This document shows positions 32,891-42,572 of a DNA stretch of 64,000 nt, piece by piece. The position numbers and the translations under genes were made by a program. The stretch covers positions 25,907 to 89,906 of the forward strand of contig DIHL01000031.1 of the NCBI GenBank assembly GCA_002420145.1, given 5' to 3'. This DNA comes from Bacteroidetes bacterium UBA5697 (lineage in GTDB: Bacteria; Bacteroidota; Bacteroidia; B-17B0; Aurantibacillaceae). How positions within the stretch are numbered: position 1 is the first letter of the stretch; each line of letters opens with the position of its first letter. The notes beneath the pieces were generated by a model that was not told the origin of the DNA, made no database searches, and saw only the letters and a list, made by a program, of their open reading frames with translations.

Positions 32891-35047
32891 TTATTGAATA
32901 ATTAATTTTTTAGAAACACGTTGATTATTCACGTCAATATTTACAATATAAACACCTGATGCTAAATTACCATTAGCATTTACAGTATGATTAATGTGTC
33001 CATTATTATCAGGAGTCACTATGTGTGTTTCCAACACTCTTCCCATCAAATCCACTAAACTAATTGTTGCTTTCTCGTTGGTATTAATATTAAAATCTAG
33101 TATAGAAGAAGACTCTGTTGGATTAGGATAAATAGCTAATTCCATTGATTTTTCTAATTCTGTAATATCTGTTACAACATTCCCTGTAATATTAATTTGG
33201 TCGATATAAATATTATTTGATCTACCTACCGTAGCATCACTTCTAAAATAGAAACGGAATTTAACGCTTGGTTTATTATTTAAAGCTGTTAATAAAGAAG
33301 GGGTGATAGTTTTCAGAATCCATTGAGCATTTGTAGGAACAAATGCAGTTGTTGTGGTTCCTCCTGATGCAGCTGCCATGGCAGCTGTTGAAGGAACCCC
33401 TAATACATTTGACCAAGTTCCGCCACAATCTAAAGAGTATTGTATTCTAAAGGTATCTGCTTGTGTTGCCAATCGTTTTGCATAAGCGTAATAGTACGAA
33501 ATTGTTACACTGGTTGTATTTGCAAAATTATATATCTGAGTTTCGAATACATCTAAATGACCAGGAGTACTAGTAACAGATGCGTTATTGATATAGATAC
33601 TTTTTGTTGTAGAGTTAGCACCTTTTGTTGTATTTTGAATCCAAGTTACAGAGCCTGCGTTACTATTAGTAACTGTTAAACTTGATGGCAAAGTAGCACC
33701 TTCAAAATCAAATTGAGCTGGAGCAAGTATCCCTGTTGTTCCGTTTACAACAGATACGTATGATGTTTTATTCATTGTATTTGAACCTACAGAATTTGTA
33801 GCTGTTAAACTAACTGAATAAGTTCCTGGAGTGGCGTATGATACAACTTGTGAAGTTGATGTAGATGTTGCTGGATTACCTCCTTGAAATGTCCAATTTA
33901 CACCACCTGATGTTCCAACTTGACTTAAACTAGTATAAGTAAATGAATTACCGGCGCAGTTAATGACTTTATTAGCATTGAAATCAGCAACTGGAGTACA
34001 TGTATACCCACCAGTGATACCAGTAGCTAAATAGTTAGTATTTGTCCATAAATTGCTTCTCCCTGCTGTTGCACTTGTAATAGCAGTTCTCATACGAGTA
34101 ATTTGCCCTTGAGTAAACATTTTAGGACAAGATGCATAATCCATAATATTTTCAACATTATCATTAGTGGAAGCGTCACAAGCATTACCACCAACACTTG
34201 CTGGACAAGTACTAAAGTGACCTTCTGTTAAAGGAGTATCACCAACATTATCATTTCCACAGCTTACGCCTGGTTGATTGGTACTACCCCAAATATGTAA
34301 TAAGTTTAACCAATGACCAATTTCATGACTTAATGTTCTTGAATCTCTTGGGTCTGATTGTCCTAATAACCCTTTTAAATAAACAATGGCATCAGCACTT
34401 GTACTTGGAGCACTTCCTGGTAGGTAAGTGTATCCTCCAATATATGATCCTGTTGGAGGACAAGGACTAGATGGACCAGAAATACAATCAACAATATATA
34501 CATTTAAATACTGATTAGTTGGCCAACGGTTTGTACCTACTCCAGAATAATTATACGCTGGACTAGTTTGACTCCAATAAATACTTTCGTTATTATGGCG
34601 AATAATACCATTAGTACATTTTCCTGTTGGGTCTTTCTGAGCCAAAGCAAATCTAATTTCAACATCTTTATATAAAGATTTAAATGCTGGGCTAATAGAA
34701 CCTGTATCACTTCCTAATCTGGCAAAATCTTTATTAACATTTGCCATAAAATCGATAAATACTTGATCTGAGACAACTTGAGGGCCCATAATATGAAAAA
34801 CAACAGGTACGGTATAAACAGTTGCTGCCATTTTTTTATTCGAGTGATCTGTTATTGCTTGCTGATAATCCAACTCAAATTGAGCTTGGCTAGCTTCATA
34901 CTTTTGTTTTAAAGAAGGATCTGCTTTAAAACTTTGTTCCATGACATCAAATGTAGCACATGGAATCATCTTTGATTTATCTAATTGAGCAAAAGTACTA
35001 GTGCTCATCATTGATAAAGCAAAGGCAGTAAGTAATTGTTTTTTCAT
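32891..35047 (-). CDS. Secreted M43 (pappalysin/cytophagalysin) zinc metalloprotease with PKD and T9SS domains
   Basis: The 718-residue protein has a signal peptide (1-20), a propeptide, an M43 catalytic domain with HEIGHWLNLLH (His241, Glu242, His245, His251) and a downstream Met-turn region (ENIMDYASC), a PKD-type domain (about 355-435, with TPGTYSVSLTATNS), a beta-sandwich of about 180 residues with cysteine-linked strands, and a type A T9SS sorting domain (about 635-718, YPNPTESS ... GVYIVNI ... KKLIIQ). It should be a cell-surface or secreted endopeptidase. The signal-sequence gene is preceded by a promoter-like TTG-N20-TAACTTTA on the minus strand (35081-35111). Confidence 0.93.
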   Translation of the reverse strand: MKKQLLTAFALSMMSTSTFAQLDKSKMIPCATFDVMEQSFKADPSLKQKYEASQAQFELDYQQAITDHSNKKMAATVYTVPVVFHIMGPQVVSDQVFIDFMANVNKDFARLGSDTGSISPAFKSLYKDVEIRFALAQKDPTGKCTNGIIRHNNESIYWSQTSPAYNYSGVGTNRWPTNQYLNVYIVDCISGPSSPCPPTGSYIGGYTYLPGSAPSTSADAIVYLKGLLGQSDPRDSRTLSHEIGHWLNLLHIWGSTNQPGVSCGNDNVGDTPLTEGHFSTCPASVGGNACDASTNDNVENIMDYASCPKMFTQGQITRMRTAITSATAGRSNLWTNTNYLATGITGGYTCTPVADFNANKVINCAGNSFTYTSLSQVGTSGGVNWTFQGGNPATSTSTSQVVSYATPGTYSVSLTATNSVGSNTMNKTSYVSVVNGTTGILAPAQFDFEGATLPSSLTVTNSNAGSVTWIQNTTKGANSTTKSIYINNASVTSTPGHLDVFETQIYNFANTTSVTISYYYAYAKRLATQADTFRIQYSLDCGGTWSNVLGVPSTAAMAAASGGTTTTAFVPTNAQWILKTITPSLLTALNNKPSVKFRFYFRSDATVGRSNNIYIDQINITGNVVTDITELEKSMELAIYPNPTESSSILDFNINTNEKATISLVDLMGRVLETHIVTPDNNGHINHTVNANGNLASGVYIVNIDVNNQRVSKKLIIQ

Positions 35048-35137
35048 TTTGTGTATGCTTTGTGTTTGTAGTTTGTTTACTAAAGTTAAGACATTTATAT
35101 TAAAAAGTCAAGTAATCAAATATAAATGTCAATTCTG

Positions 35138-36064
35138 TTATTTTTTTGGATTTATGTCTAATTGATTCAATCCCATCATTTGTTTCATCGTTTTATCCAT
35201 TCCTTCAACGCTTCCATCCAAAAAGATGACATTTCCTTTGCCTTCTTGGGCGAAATTTTTAATTGCTTCTGTCCACATACTAAATAAAATTAACGAAGAA
35301 TCTAATTTTGCCTCTTCCATTTCTTTAGCAGCGCCAGCCATACCTTTAGCTACTTCTTGACGGAATAAGGCAATACCCTCCCCTTTTAATTGAGAAGCAT
35401 CTTTCTCGGCTTGTGCCGAAATTTTAATAAAATTACCCTCAGCTTCTGCTGCTTTTGTTCTTGTAATTAATAAGGCCTGTCCTTCATTTTCGGCAGCAGC
35501 CTTTAAGTTATTACTAGCTACTACTTTAGCCATTGAGCGCATTACTTCTTCATCAAACGTAATATCATTTAATTGTAAATCAATTAAATGATATCCCCAC
35601 TCTTCCAACATCACATCTAATTGTTCTTTCACTGCCTCAACAATATCTCTTCGCAATGATAAAACTTCTGATTGTTTTTTAGTAGCCACAAATGCTCTTA
35701 CCGAACCTTCGATGGAACGAACTAAAGCTTGCATTAAGTTTTTATCATCCACAAACTTAAAGGCTACATTTTTAATAGATTCCTCTTGTTGATTAACTAC
35801 AGCATATAACAACATGGCTGTAAAATTTACATTAGCTTGATCAATGGTAACTGCTTGAAAGCCTAACTCCGCACTGCGGTTTTGAATAGAGATTTTTTTG
35901 TATACTTTTTCAATAAAAGGAATCTTCATACTCAAACCTGGAGTTAAAATTCTTCTATACTTTCCAAATACAGTAATAACGGCTACAGTTCCTTGTTGCA
36001 CTGTTACAAAACTTAAAAAAATCAATAATAATCCGAAGACTATAATAAAAATAAAGAATGGCAT
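35138..36064 (-). CDS. SPFH/band 7 (stomatin/QmcA-like) membrane protein
   Basis: The 308-residue protein has one N-terminal membrane helix (about 2-22), a band 7/SPFH domain (about 23-180: VQQGTVAVITVFGKYRRILTPGLSMKIPF) and a long coiled-coil alpha segment (about 180-265, Ala/Glu/Lys-rich) with a short C-terminal tail. Such proteins form oligomeric rings in the inner membrane and organise proteases or lipids. The usual NfeD partner gene is not adjacent. It is divergent from the TPR protein gene with a 66-base spacer. Confidence 0.92.
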   Translation of the reverse strand: MPFFIFIIVFGLLLIFLSFVTVQQGTVAVITVFGKYRRILTPGLSMKIPFIEKVYKKISIQNRSAELGFQAVTIDQANVNFTAMLLYAVVNQQEESIKNVAFKFVDDKNLMQALVRSIEGSVRAFVATKKQSEVLSLRRDIVEAVKEQLDVMLEEWGYHLIDLQLNDITFDEEVMRSMAKVVASNNLKAAAENEGQALLITRTKAAEAEGNFIKISAQAEKDASQLKGEGIALFRQEVAKGMAGAAKEMEEAKLDSSLILFSMWTEAIKNFAQEGKGNVIFLDGSVEGMDKTMKQMMGLNQLDINPKK

Positions 36065-36130
36065 AGTTTTTAATATTTAAATTGTTTACGTAAATTTAGT
36101 CATCCAAAGCAATAAACAAAATATTATTTT

Positions 36131-37189
36131 ATGAACGGTATTTCTCGTTTACTAATAGCAATAGTATTATGTTTTGTTTCCAATTTTGGATTCTCCCAAA
36201 AAGATACCGCAAAAGCAAAAAATGCAGAAGCCGACCTTTACAAAACAGCTTGTAAACTAATGGATTCTGCTAAATATAAAGAATCCATCGTTTTATTTAA
36301 AAAAGCGATTAAACTAAAACCCGATTATATTGAAGCCTATAATAAAATGGCTTTAGCCAAAATTAAAACTCAGGATTATAAAGGTGCCGAAAAAGATTTA
36401 CAAGCTGCTGTAAAAATTACTCCTGATAATTTTGAGAGTCAAAAAACAATGGGCATTTTGTATTATGAAACAAAAAAAATGAAAGAAGCGAAAGCTTGTT
36501 TAGATTCGGCATTAGCTTTAAATAATGAGGATGTTGAATTACTCTATTACAGGGCTAAATTAATGTTTGATGGAAAGGCATATAAAAACGCGCTAGATGT
36601 TTGTGCTGCAGCTATTGAGATTAATCCAAAATATTTAGACATCTTGTTTTTGAAAGGTGAGATAAGATTTGTCATGAAAGATTATGCCTATTGTATAAAA
36701 GATTTGAACGAAGCTATCAAACTAATGCCTGCTACTAATCCCAATTATAATGCTTATAAAACCAGAGCTAAAGCCCGATTTGAAGTAGGTGATTATAAAA
36801 ACGCAGTGAATGATTGGAATGTATATTTAGAGGCTTTTCCTGAAGAAGAAACAGCACTCGTTGCAAGAGGAGCTTGTAAAATTGAAACAGGAGATTATAC
36901 AGGAGCCATTGTTGATTTGGATGCTGCTATTAAACTAAATCCAAAAAATCCTGTAAGTTATAATTACAGAGGAGTTGCTAAAGGAGAAAACAAACAATTT
37001 GTTGAAGCCTTAAAAGACTTTGATTACTCTATCAAACTTAAATTTGATTATGCTGGTGCTTTTGTAAACAGGGCTGCTATAAAATTTGCTAGTAAAGATA
37101 AACGTGGGGCCTGCGAAGATTTAAATAAAGCAGATAGTTTAGGCGACGAAATGGCTATTAAACTCATTGAAACTTATTGTAAACATTAA
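36131..37189 (+). CDS. Exported TPR-repeat protein
   Basis: The 352-residue protein has a signal peptide (about 1-22, ending NFGFSQ) and eight to nine TPR units covering 30-345, recognisable by repeated AIKLKPDYIEAYNKMALAK, AVKITPDNFESQKTMG and AIKLNPKNPVSYNYRG patterns. It is a protein-protein interaction scaffold in the periplasm or outer membrane; no catalytic domain is attached. Its function cannot be inferred further. A palindromic 90-base spacer separates it from the PTPS/QueD gene. Confidence 0.85.
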   Translation: MNGISRLLIAIVLCFVSNFGFSQKDTAKAKNAEADLYKTACKLMDSAKYKESIVLFKKAIKLKPDYIEAYNKMALAKIKTQDYKGAEKDLQAAVKITPDNFESQKTMGILYYETKKMKEAKACLDSALALNNEDVELLYYRAKLMFDGKAYKNALDVCAAAIEINPKYLDILFLKGEIRFVMKDYAYCIKDLNEAIKLMPATNPNYNAYKTRAKARFEVGDYKNAVNDWNVYLEAFPEEETALVARGACKIETGDYTGAIVDLDAAIKLNPKNPVSYNYRGVAKGENKQFVEALKDFDYSIKLKFDYAGAFVNRAAIKFASKDKRGACEDLNKADSLGDEMAIKLIETYCKH

Positions 37190-37204
37190 AATGAAGAGAA
37201 TCAT

Positions 37205-37271
37205 GTTATTTGTTGTTGGTTGTTTGAAAACAGATTATCTTTATATCCAACAACACATCTCAAATAACCAA
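37205..37271. repeat. Long imperfect inverted repeat before the PTPS/QueD gene
   Basis: GTTATTTGTTGTTGG (37205 on) faces CCAACAAC (37248 region) and CAAATAAC (37261 region). The hairpin fills most of the spacer between the TPR gene and the pterin synthase gene. Confidence 0.45.
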
Positions 37272-37279
37272 TAACTTTT

Positions 37280-37690
37280 ATGAGAACCGCCGTATTTAGA
37301 AAAGCTAACTTTAACTCCGCTCATCGTTTAAATAATCCCTTGTTTGACGAAAAAACAAATGATGAATTATTTGGTTTATGCAATAATCCAAATTATCACG
37401 GGCATAATTACGACTTAATCGTAAAAGTAGTTGGCGAAGTTGACCCTGTTACTGGTTATGTATTTGATATGAAAATATTGAGTGATATTATTAAAGATGA
37501 AATTATTGAACGCTTTGATCATAAGAATTTAAATCTTGACACTATCGAATTTAAAACCTTAATTCCAACTGCCGAAAATATAGCTCGTGTTATTTACGAT
37601 ATTTTAAGACTTAAAATAGATTCTAAGTTTGAAATTGAAATTACACTTTACGAAACACCTCGTAATTATGTTGTATATCCAATTAAATAA
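37280..37690 (+). CDS. 6-pyruvoyl/6-carboxytetrahydropterin synthase family enzyme
   Basis: A 136-residue tunnelling-fold enzyme with zinc ligands His15, His40 and His42 (NSAH, YHGHNY), candidate catalytic Cys34 in GLCNNPNY, Asp80-His81 in FDHKNLN and the substrate-anchoring Glu125 in LYETP. The CNNPNxHGHNY and GEVDPVTGYVFDM stretches look more like eukaryotic-type 6-pyruvoyltetrahydropterin synthase than E. coli QueD. The product may be a tetrahydropterin or the queuosine precursor 6-carboxytetrahydropterin; the queuosine-precursor transporter gene nearby (38440-39105) favours the latter slightly. The stop overlaps the start of the next gene (TAATG). Confidence 0.88.
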   Translation: MRTAVFRKANFNSAHRLNNPLFDEKTNDELFGLCNNPNYHGHNYDLIVKVVGEVDPVTGYVFDMKILSDIIKDEIIERFDHKNLNLDTIEFKTLIPTAENIARVIYDILRLKIDSKFEIEITLYETPRNYVVYPIK

Positions 37691-38451
37691 TGGTTGAAGT
37701 GTTTGTAAAATTTTCTTTTAGTTTAATTCTACTTTTGTTCTTTGCTTGTAACTCGCCCATTCAAAACAATAATGATAATAAAAGTACAACAAGCAAACAA
37801 CCTTTATTACTCCAAAAAGTACCATATATTTCTCGCGACTCTTCTGATTTAGAAAAATTATTTGTTTCAAAAAAATTAGTGAATATAAGCGCCCTTGATT
37901 CTAATATTAGAGTGGTTCTTCACTACGCTACATCTCAAAACTTTTTAAATAAACCTATCTACAAAGGATTAACAGACTGTTACCTTCCTTGCGAAGTAGC
38001 CATTAAACTATGTAATGCGGAGTATTTATTAAATTCAAAATTCTCAAACTATCACATCATTGTGTTTGATGCTGTGAGACCATTACATATTCAAAAACAA
38101 ATGTGGGAGGAATTACAGATGCCTGTAGAAGAAAAAATTAATTACCTTGCTCATCCTAATGATTTATCGCTACATAACTATGGAGCAGCTGTAGATGTAG
38201 GAATTATTGGAGACAATGATGTATTATTAGAAATGGGAACTCCTTTTGATTTTTTCGGAGATTTGAGTGAACCTAAGCGAGAAAAAGAATTTGTAAATAA
38301 TGGTCAGCTATCAAAGGAAGCATTAACTAATCGTTTGCTATTAAGAAGTATAATGACTCAATCAGGATTTACTACCATTACTTCCGAATGGTGGCATTTT
38401 AACGCCACTAATAAAGTAACTGCTGCCGAAAAATATGAACTAATTAATTAA
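37690..38451 (+). CDS. D-Ala-D-Ala dipeptidase-like lipoprotein (VanX/DdpX, peptidase M15D)
   Basis: The 253-residue protein has a lipobox FFAC (Cys20) and an M15D domain (about 55-250) with the family signature FDAVRP (substrate Arg), zinc ligands in SLHNYGAAVDVG (His and Asp), MGTPFDFFG, and EWWHFN (catalytic Glu and third His ligand). These zinc peptidases cleave D-Ala-D-Ala; as a periplasmic lipoprotein this would act in cell-wall turnover rather than vancomycin resistance. Translation is coupled to the pterin synthase gene by a 1-base overlap. Its 3' end overlaps the convergent transporter gene by 12 bases. Confidence 0.92.
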   Translation: MVEVFVKFSFSLILLLFFACNSPIQNNNDNKSTTSKQPLLLQKVPYISRDSSDLEKLFVSKKLVNISALDSNIRVVLHYATSQNFLNKPIYKGLTDCYLPCEVAIKLCNAEYLLNSKFSNYHIIVFDAVRPLHIQKQMWEELQMPVEEKINYLAHPNDLSLHNYGAAVDVGIIGDNDVLLEMGTPFDFFGDLSEPKREKEFVNNGQLSKEALTNRLLLRSIMTQSGFTTITSEWWHFNATNKVTAAEKYELIN

Positions 38452-39105
38452 ATGGTCTTTTTTGTGAAGGTATTTCCCAATTATATAATGCCCCAAATAA
38501 ATCATTGGAATTAAAGCTAAAGCCACTAATAATTTAAAAGCATAACCCCAACTAGCATTTACTATAAATTCATTAAAGGGCCATTTTCCTGGCAATACAA
38601 ACGCTATAAATTGCACAACAAAAGTATCCACTAACTGACTTACCATAGTACTTCCTGTTGCTCTTAACCAAATATGTTTATCGCCTGTTACTTTTTTAAA
38701 AGCCCAAAACACATACACATCAATTAATTGAGAAAATAAAAATGCCACAATACTACCTACAATTATCCATTGCGATTGACCAAAAACTGTATTAAAAACA
38801 CTATCGGATACAGGAGAGAAAGAAGTTGCTGGGATATTAAGTGCAACGGACAATAAAATAAATGTAAATGAGATTAAGCCTACAGTGATATAGGTTAATT
38901 TTTTGACACCATCTTTTCCATAGTATTCATTTATTAAATCGGTTAAAAGAAATATAACTGGCCACAAAATAATACCTATACTTTGTGTAAATAATCCAAA
39001 AAACTGAACCAATTTACCGCCAATTAATTCGGCTACAATAGCATTAGTGATAAAGAAACCAGCTAACACTAAAAACACAATATCTTTTCTGCTTTTTAAA
39101 TCCAC
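38440..39105 (-). CDS. yhhQ: Queuosine precursor transporter (YhhQ/DUF165 family)
   Basis: The 221-residue protein has six to seven membrane helices and the DUF165 signature (FITNAIVAELIGGKLVQFFG, LTDLINEYYGKDGVKKLTYI, SQLIDVYVFWAFKKVTG, STMVSQLVDTFVVQFIAF). YhhQ imports queuosine precursors such as preQ0/preQ1. A GTG at 39105 is the best start. The convergent pterin synthase gene may belong to the same tRNA-modification pathway. It overlaps the VanX-like gene by 12 bases tail to tail. Confidence 0.92.
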   Translation of the reverse strand: MDLKSRKDIVFLVLAGFFITNAIVAELIGGKLVQFFGLFTQSIGIILWPVIFLLTDLINEYYGKDGVKKLTYITVGLISFTFILLSVALNIPATSFSPVSDSVFNTVFGQSQWIIVGSIVAFLFSQLIDVYVFWAFKKVTGDKHIWLRATGSTMVSQLVDTFVVQFIAFVLPGKWPFNEFIVNASWGYAFKLLVALALIPMIYLGHYIIGKYLHKKDHLIN

Positions 39106-39178
39106 TATTTGTTAAATTATACAAGATTATAAAAAATAACAATGGTTTGCACATTTTTATTAATTTTATACACTTGTT

Positions 39179-42100
39179 ATGATTTTAAAGAACACTCAAG
39201 GTATAAAATGGTTCTTTGTTTCGCTAATTTATTTTTTAGCGATTTCATTTGTGCATTCTCAAAATATTAAATTTAAACGAATTAGTATAGAGGAAGGTCT
39301 ATCGGCAGTTACTGTTAATACCATTTATCAAGATTCACAAGATTTTATTTGGATTGGTACTCAAGATGGATTAAACCGTTTTGATGGATATCATTTTAAA
39401 GCATTCAAAAACGACCCATCTAATCCCAAAAGTATTTCATCAAATGATGTAAAATGTATTTTGGAAGATAAAAATGGAGATTTGTATTTTGGAAGTAATG
39501 GAGGTGGTTTATCTATCTATAACAAATACAGCGAAACCTTTACTAATTTAAGATCAGGTTTAAGCTCAAATTCTTTGTCCAACAATGTTATTAAAGATAT
39601 CATTGAAATTAATGATAATGAATTGTTAATTTCTACAGCTAATGGTATTAACCTTTTTAATAAAACTGCTAAAACATTTAAACAAATATTTTATAAAGAT
39701 TCAGAAGAAGAAATTGGTTTTACAAAATTTTTTAAAGACAGTTATGGTAATTTATGGATAGGTTCAGAAGCTAATTATATTTTTGAATATGATATTAAAT
39801 CATCTAAACTAATCAATTACGAATTACCAGCTCGTTTTTTAGAAGTTGACAAACACAATAATAATGTGAATGTTCGCCGAAAAATCATTTACAATTTCAC
39901 GCAAAAACAAGGCAATTTAATTTGTGGGTCGGATGGTGGTTTATTGTTTTTTGATATCAAAATGAAAGCCTTTACAAAAGTTTTTTCTTTTGATGAAAAA
40001 AATCGATATAACAATCGCATCAAATGCTTCATTAATTTACCCGATTCAAATAAATTAATGTTTGGTACCTGGGGAGGATTAGTAAAATTAAATCTTTCTA
40101 ATTTCTCATACACGATAGATCAAAAAAGTGAAACGTCTATTTACTCTTTATCTAGTGATAAAATTTCGAGTGTATTAAAAGACAAACAGGGTAATTTATG
40201 GATTGGTACTGAAGAAAATGGCTTAAACATTTACTTTAACTCATTAAACAAATTTCCACTATACAATAAAAGTAATGGTTTAGGAAATGATTTTATTTAC
40301 TCAATTTACCAATTAAATAACAAAAATATTTTAATAGGCACAGAAGATGGGTTATATAGTTTTAATCCTCAAACAAATGTTGTTTCTGATTATAATGCCA
40401 TCTTAAAAAAATATGAAGTCAATACTGTTCTTAGCTTATTAGAAGATAAACAAGGAAATATTTGGATTGGTAGTTATGGACAAGGTATTATTGTCTATAA
40501 TCCAAATACAAAAAAAGAAACAAAACTATTAGCCGATAAAAACTTTGGTGGAACAGTCATGAAAATGATTCAGGATAAAGCTGGAGTTATTTGGGTGGCA
40601 ACTTATAAAGATGGTTTATATTCTATTAATCCTAATACTTATGAAATAAGACGTTACACCACCGAACAAGGCTTATCATCTAATAATATTTATTTTGTAT
40701 ATGAAAACAAAGCTGATAATACCTTAATGGTAGGTACAGATGGAGGCGGCTTATGTATTTTGAATTTTGTAACTAGCGTCGAAAAACCATTAGTCACTAT
40801 CTTTAAACATATCGATAATCGGAACTCCATAAGCTCCAACAGCATCAATAATATTTATAAAGATGAGAACGGTATTTTTTGGATAGCTACCAGTAATGGT
40901 TTAAATAAATTCGATTTAAAGAAGAAAAACTTTACGGTTTACTCTGAAAAAGATGGTTTACCAAACAGTTACATTTACGATGTTATACCTGATAAGGATA
41001 AGAATTTATGGTTACCTAGCAATTTTGGTTTAACCAAGTTCAATCCTAATGTAAAAAATGAAAATGGGTCAGCTTTCAAAAATTACAATACAAATGATGG
41101 TTTACAAGCCCGTGAGTTTAATCAAGGAGCTTCGTTTTTATGCAAAGATGGTAAAATATTAGTGGGAGGTATTGCTGGATTAAACTATTTTGATCCATTG
41201 ATGATTAAAGGAAGTAATATTACCTCTAAATCTTATATTTATTCCTATTCAAGACAAGGAAAGGATATTCAAACGGATTCCAGTATCATTTATAAACATA
41301 AATTAGAATTAACCTACAAGGAAAATTATTTCACCTTTGAGTTAGTCGCACTAGATTTTGTTTCGACCGAAAAAACCAAATTCATGTATTATTTAGAAGG
41401 TTATGACAAGGATTGGTCATCCCCTACTTCCGTTAGATTCGTTTCTTATACCGAATTACCAGGAGGAGAATATACTTTTAAAGTAAAAGCAACTAACAGC
41501 GATGGTATTTGGAATGAAACACCTACAGAAATAAAAATTAAAGTCATTCCACCTTGGTGGAAAACTACTTGGTTTTATGTAATAGCAGGACTTAGCTCTA
41601 TTGCATCCATTGTTGGATTCATTAGATATAGAACTAATATTATTAAAAAAGAAAATAAAATACTTGAAAATAAAGTATCTGAAAGGACCAAAGAATTAGC
41701 TGAAAAAAACAGGGATATTACAAGTAGTATTCAATACGCTAAACGTATTCAAGAAGCTATTTTACCTTCAAAAGAATTGATTTTCTCTAAACTAGAACAA
41801 GCTTTTATTTTATATCAGCCAAAAGATATTGTAAGTGGAGATTTTTATTGGTTTGGAGAAAAAGATCAGTATAAAATTGTAGCAGTAGTAGATTGTACTG
41901 GACATGGAGTTCCGGGCGCTTTTATGAGTATGATTGGGCATAATTTATTAAACCAAATTGTTTCCGAAAAGGGTATTTACAATCCAGGATTAATTTTAGA
42001 GGAATTACACAAAGGCGTTCAGTCCGCCTTAAAGCAAGGAAATAATGCCGTTAACACAAATGACGGTATGGATGTTTCATTACTAGCCATTAATACCGAT

Positions 42101-42472
42101 ACCAAAGAATGCATGTGGGCAGGTGCATTTAGAAGCTTAGTGATTGTTAATGATGAAGGTGAATTAGATAAAATAGATGGAAATAAATATCCTGTAGGAG
42201 GAGCTCAACTTGATTCAGATAGAATTTTCACAACACATACAAGAAAATTAAATAAAAACGACTCTTTATATATGTTTACTGATGGCTATGCAGACCAATT
42301 TGGGGGCACTAAAGGCAAGAAATTCATGGTAAAACAATTTCACGATAATTTAAAAGCCATCCATCAGTTTAGCATGGGAGAACAAAAAAAAGAGCTTGAA
42401 AAGCAATTAAACGATTGGAAAGGGGATTTCGAGCAGGTGGATGACGTTTTAGTCATTGGAATAAAAGTTTAA
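39179..42472 (+). CDS. Two-component-regulator propeller sensor fused to SpoIIE/PP2C phosphatase
   Basis: A 1097-residue protein: signal peptide (about 1-28), a double seven-bladed beta-propeller built from reg_prop repeats (about 35-690; repeated DxxGNLWIGTxxxGL), a Y_Y_Y immunoglobulin-like domain (about 725-790, LPGGEYTFKVKATNSDGIWNE), one membrane helix (794-815), a coiled coil, the linker SIQYAKRIQEAILPSK, and a PPM phosphatase (about 870-1097) with YQPKDIVSGDFYWF and DCTGHGVPGAFMS. It is a transmembrane sensor whose output is dephosphorylation instead of histidine kinase activity. The downstream SiaB kinase and SiaC-like phosphoprotein (43464-44410) are its probable partners. Confidence 0.93.
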   Translation: MILKNTQGIKWFFVSLIYFLAISFVHSQNIKFKRISIEEGLSAVTVNTIYQDSQDFIWIGTQDGLNRFDGYHFKAFKNDPSNPKSISSNDVKCILEDKNGDLYFGSNGGGLSIYNKYSETFTNLRSGLSSNSLSNNVIKDIIEINDNELLISTANGINLFNKTAKTFKQIFYKDSEEEIGFTKFFKDSYGNLWIGSEANYIFEYDIKSSKLINYELPARFLEVDKHNNNVNVRRKIIYNFTQKQGNLICGSDGGLLFFDIKMKAFTKVFSFDEKNRYNNRIKCFINLPDSNKLMFGTWGGLVKLNLSNFSYTIDQKSETSIYSLSSDKISSVLKDKQGNLWIGTEENGLNIYFNSLNKFPLYNKSNGLGNDFIYSIYQLNNKNILIGTEDGLYSFNPQTNVVSDYNAILKKYEVNTVLSLLEDKQGNIWIGSYGQGIIVYNPNTKKETKLLADKNFGGTVMKMIQDKAGVIWVATYKDGLYSINPNTYEIRRYTTEQGLSSNNIYFVYENKADNTLMVGTDGGGLCILNFVTSVEKPLVTIFKHIDNRNSISSNSINNIYKDENGIFWIATSNGLNKFDLKKKNFTVYSEKDGLPNSYIYDVIPDKDKNLWLPSNFGLTKFNPNVKNENGSAFKNYNTNDGLQAREFNQGASFLCKDGKILVGGIAGLNYFDPLMIKGSNITSKSYIYSYSRQGKDIQTDSSIIYKHKLELTYKENYFTFELVALDFVSTEKTKFMYYLEGYDKDWSSPTSVRFVSYTELPGGEYTFKVKATNSDGIWNETPTEIKIKVIPPWWKTTWFYVIAGLSSIASIVGFIRYRTNIIKKENKILENKVSERTKELAEKNRDITSSIQYAKRIQEAILPSKELIFSKLEQAFILYQPKDIVSGDFYWFGEKDQYKIVAVVDCTGHGVPGAFMSMIGHNLLNQIVSEKGIYNPGLILEELHKGVQSALKQGNNAVNTNDGMDVSLLAINTDTKECMWAGAFRSLVIVNDEGELDKIDGNKYPVGGAQLDSDRIFTTHTRKLNKNDSLYMFTDGYADQFGGTKGKKFMVKQFHDNLKAIHQFSMGEQKKELEKQLNDWKGDFEQVDDVLVIGIKV

Positions 42473-42512
42473 AAAAAAAGCTCCAAAGTGTTTTTTAAGT
42501 AAATATTGTTTT

Positions 42513-42520
42513 TATATTTG
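42513..42520 (+). promoter_or_regulatory. Possible -7 box for the lipoprotein-SiaB-SiaC unit
   Basis: TATATTTG is an exact TAnnTTTG match 52 bases before the ATG at 42573. No convincing -33 box is seen, so confidence is low. Confidence 0.35.
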
Positions 42521-42572
42521 ATTAATAATTTGGCACTTTTATTGTTAAAATAAAATCACAAAAAATATTAAA

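Noticed and set aside
37190..37273. 27-codon open frame (MKRIMLFVVGCL...) before the pterin synthase gene
   Set aside because: It lies inside an inverted repeat, has no similarity I can recognise, and its hydrophobic start is explained by the T-rich arm of the hairpin.
37690..38451. Vancomycin-resistance gene cluster
   Set aside because: The VanX-like protein is a lipoprotein without vanH, vanA or vanRS neighbours; a periplasmic cell-wall peptidase is more likely.
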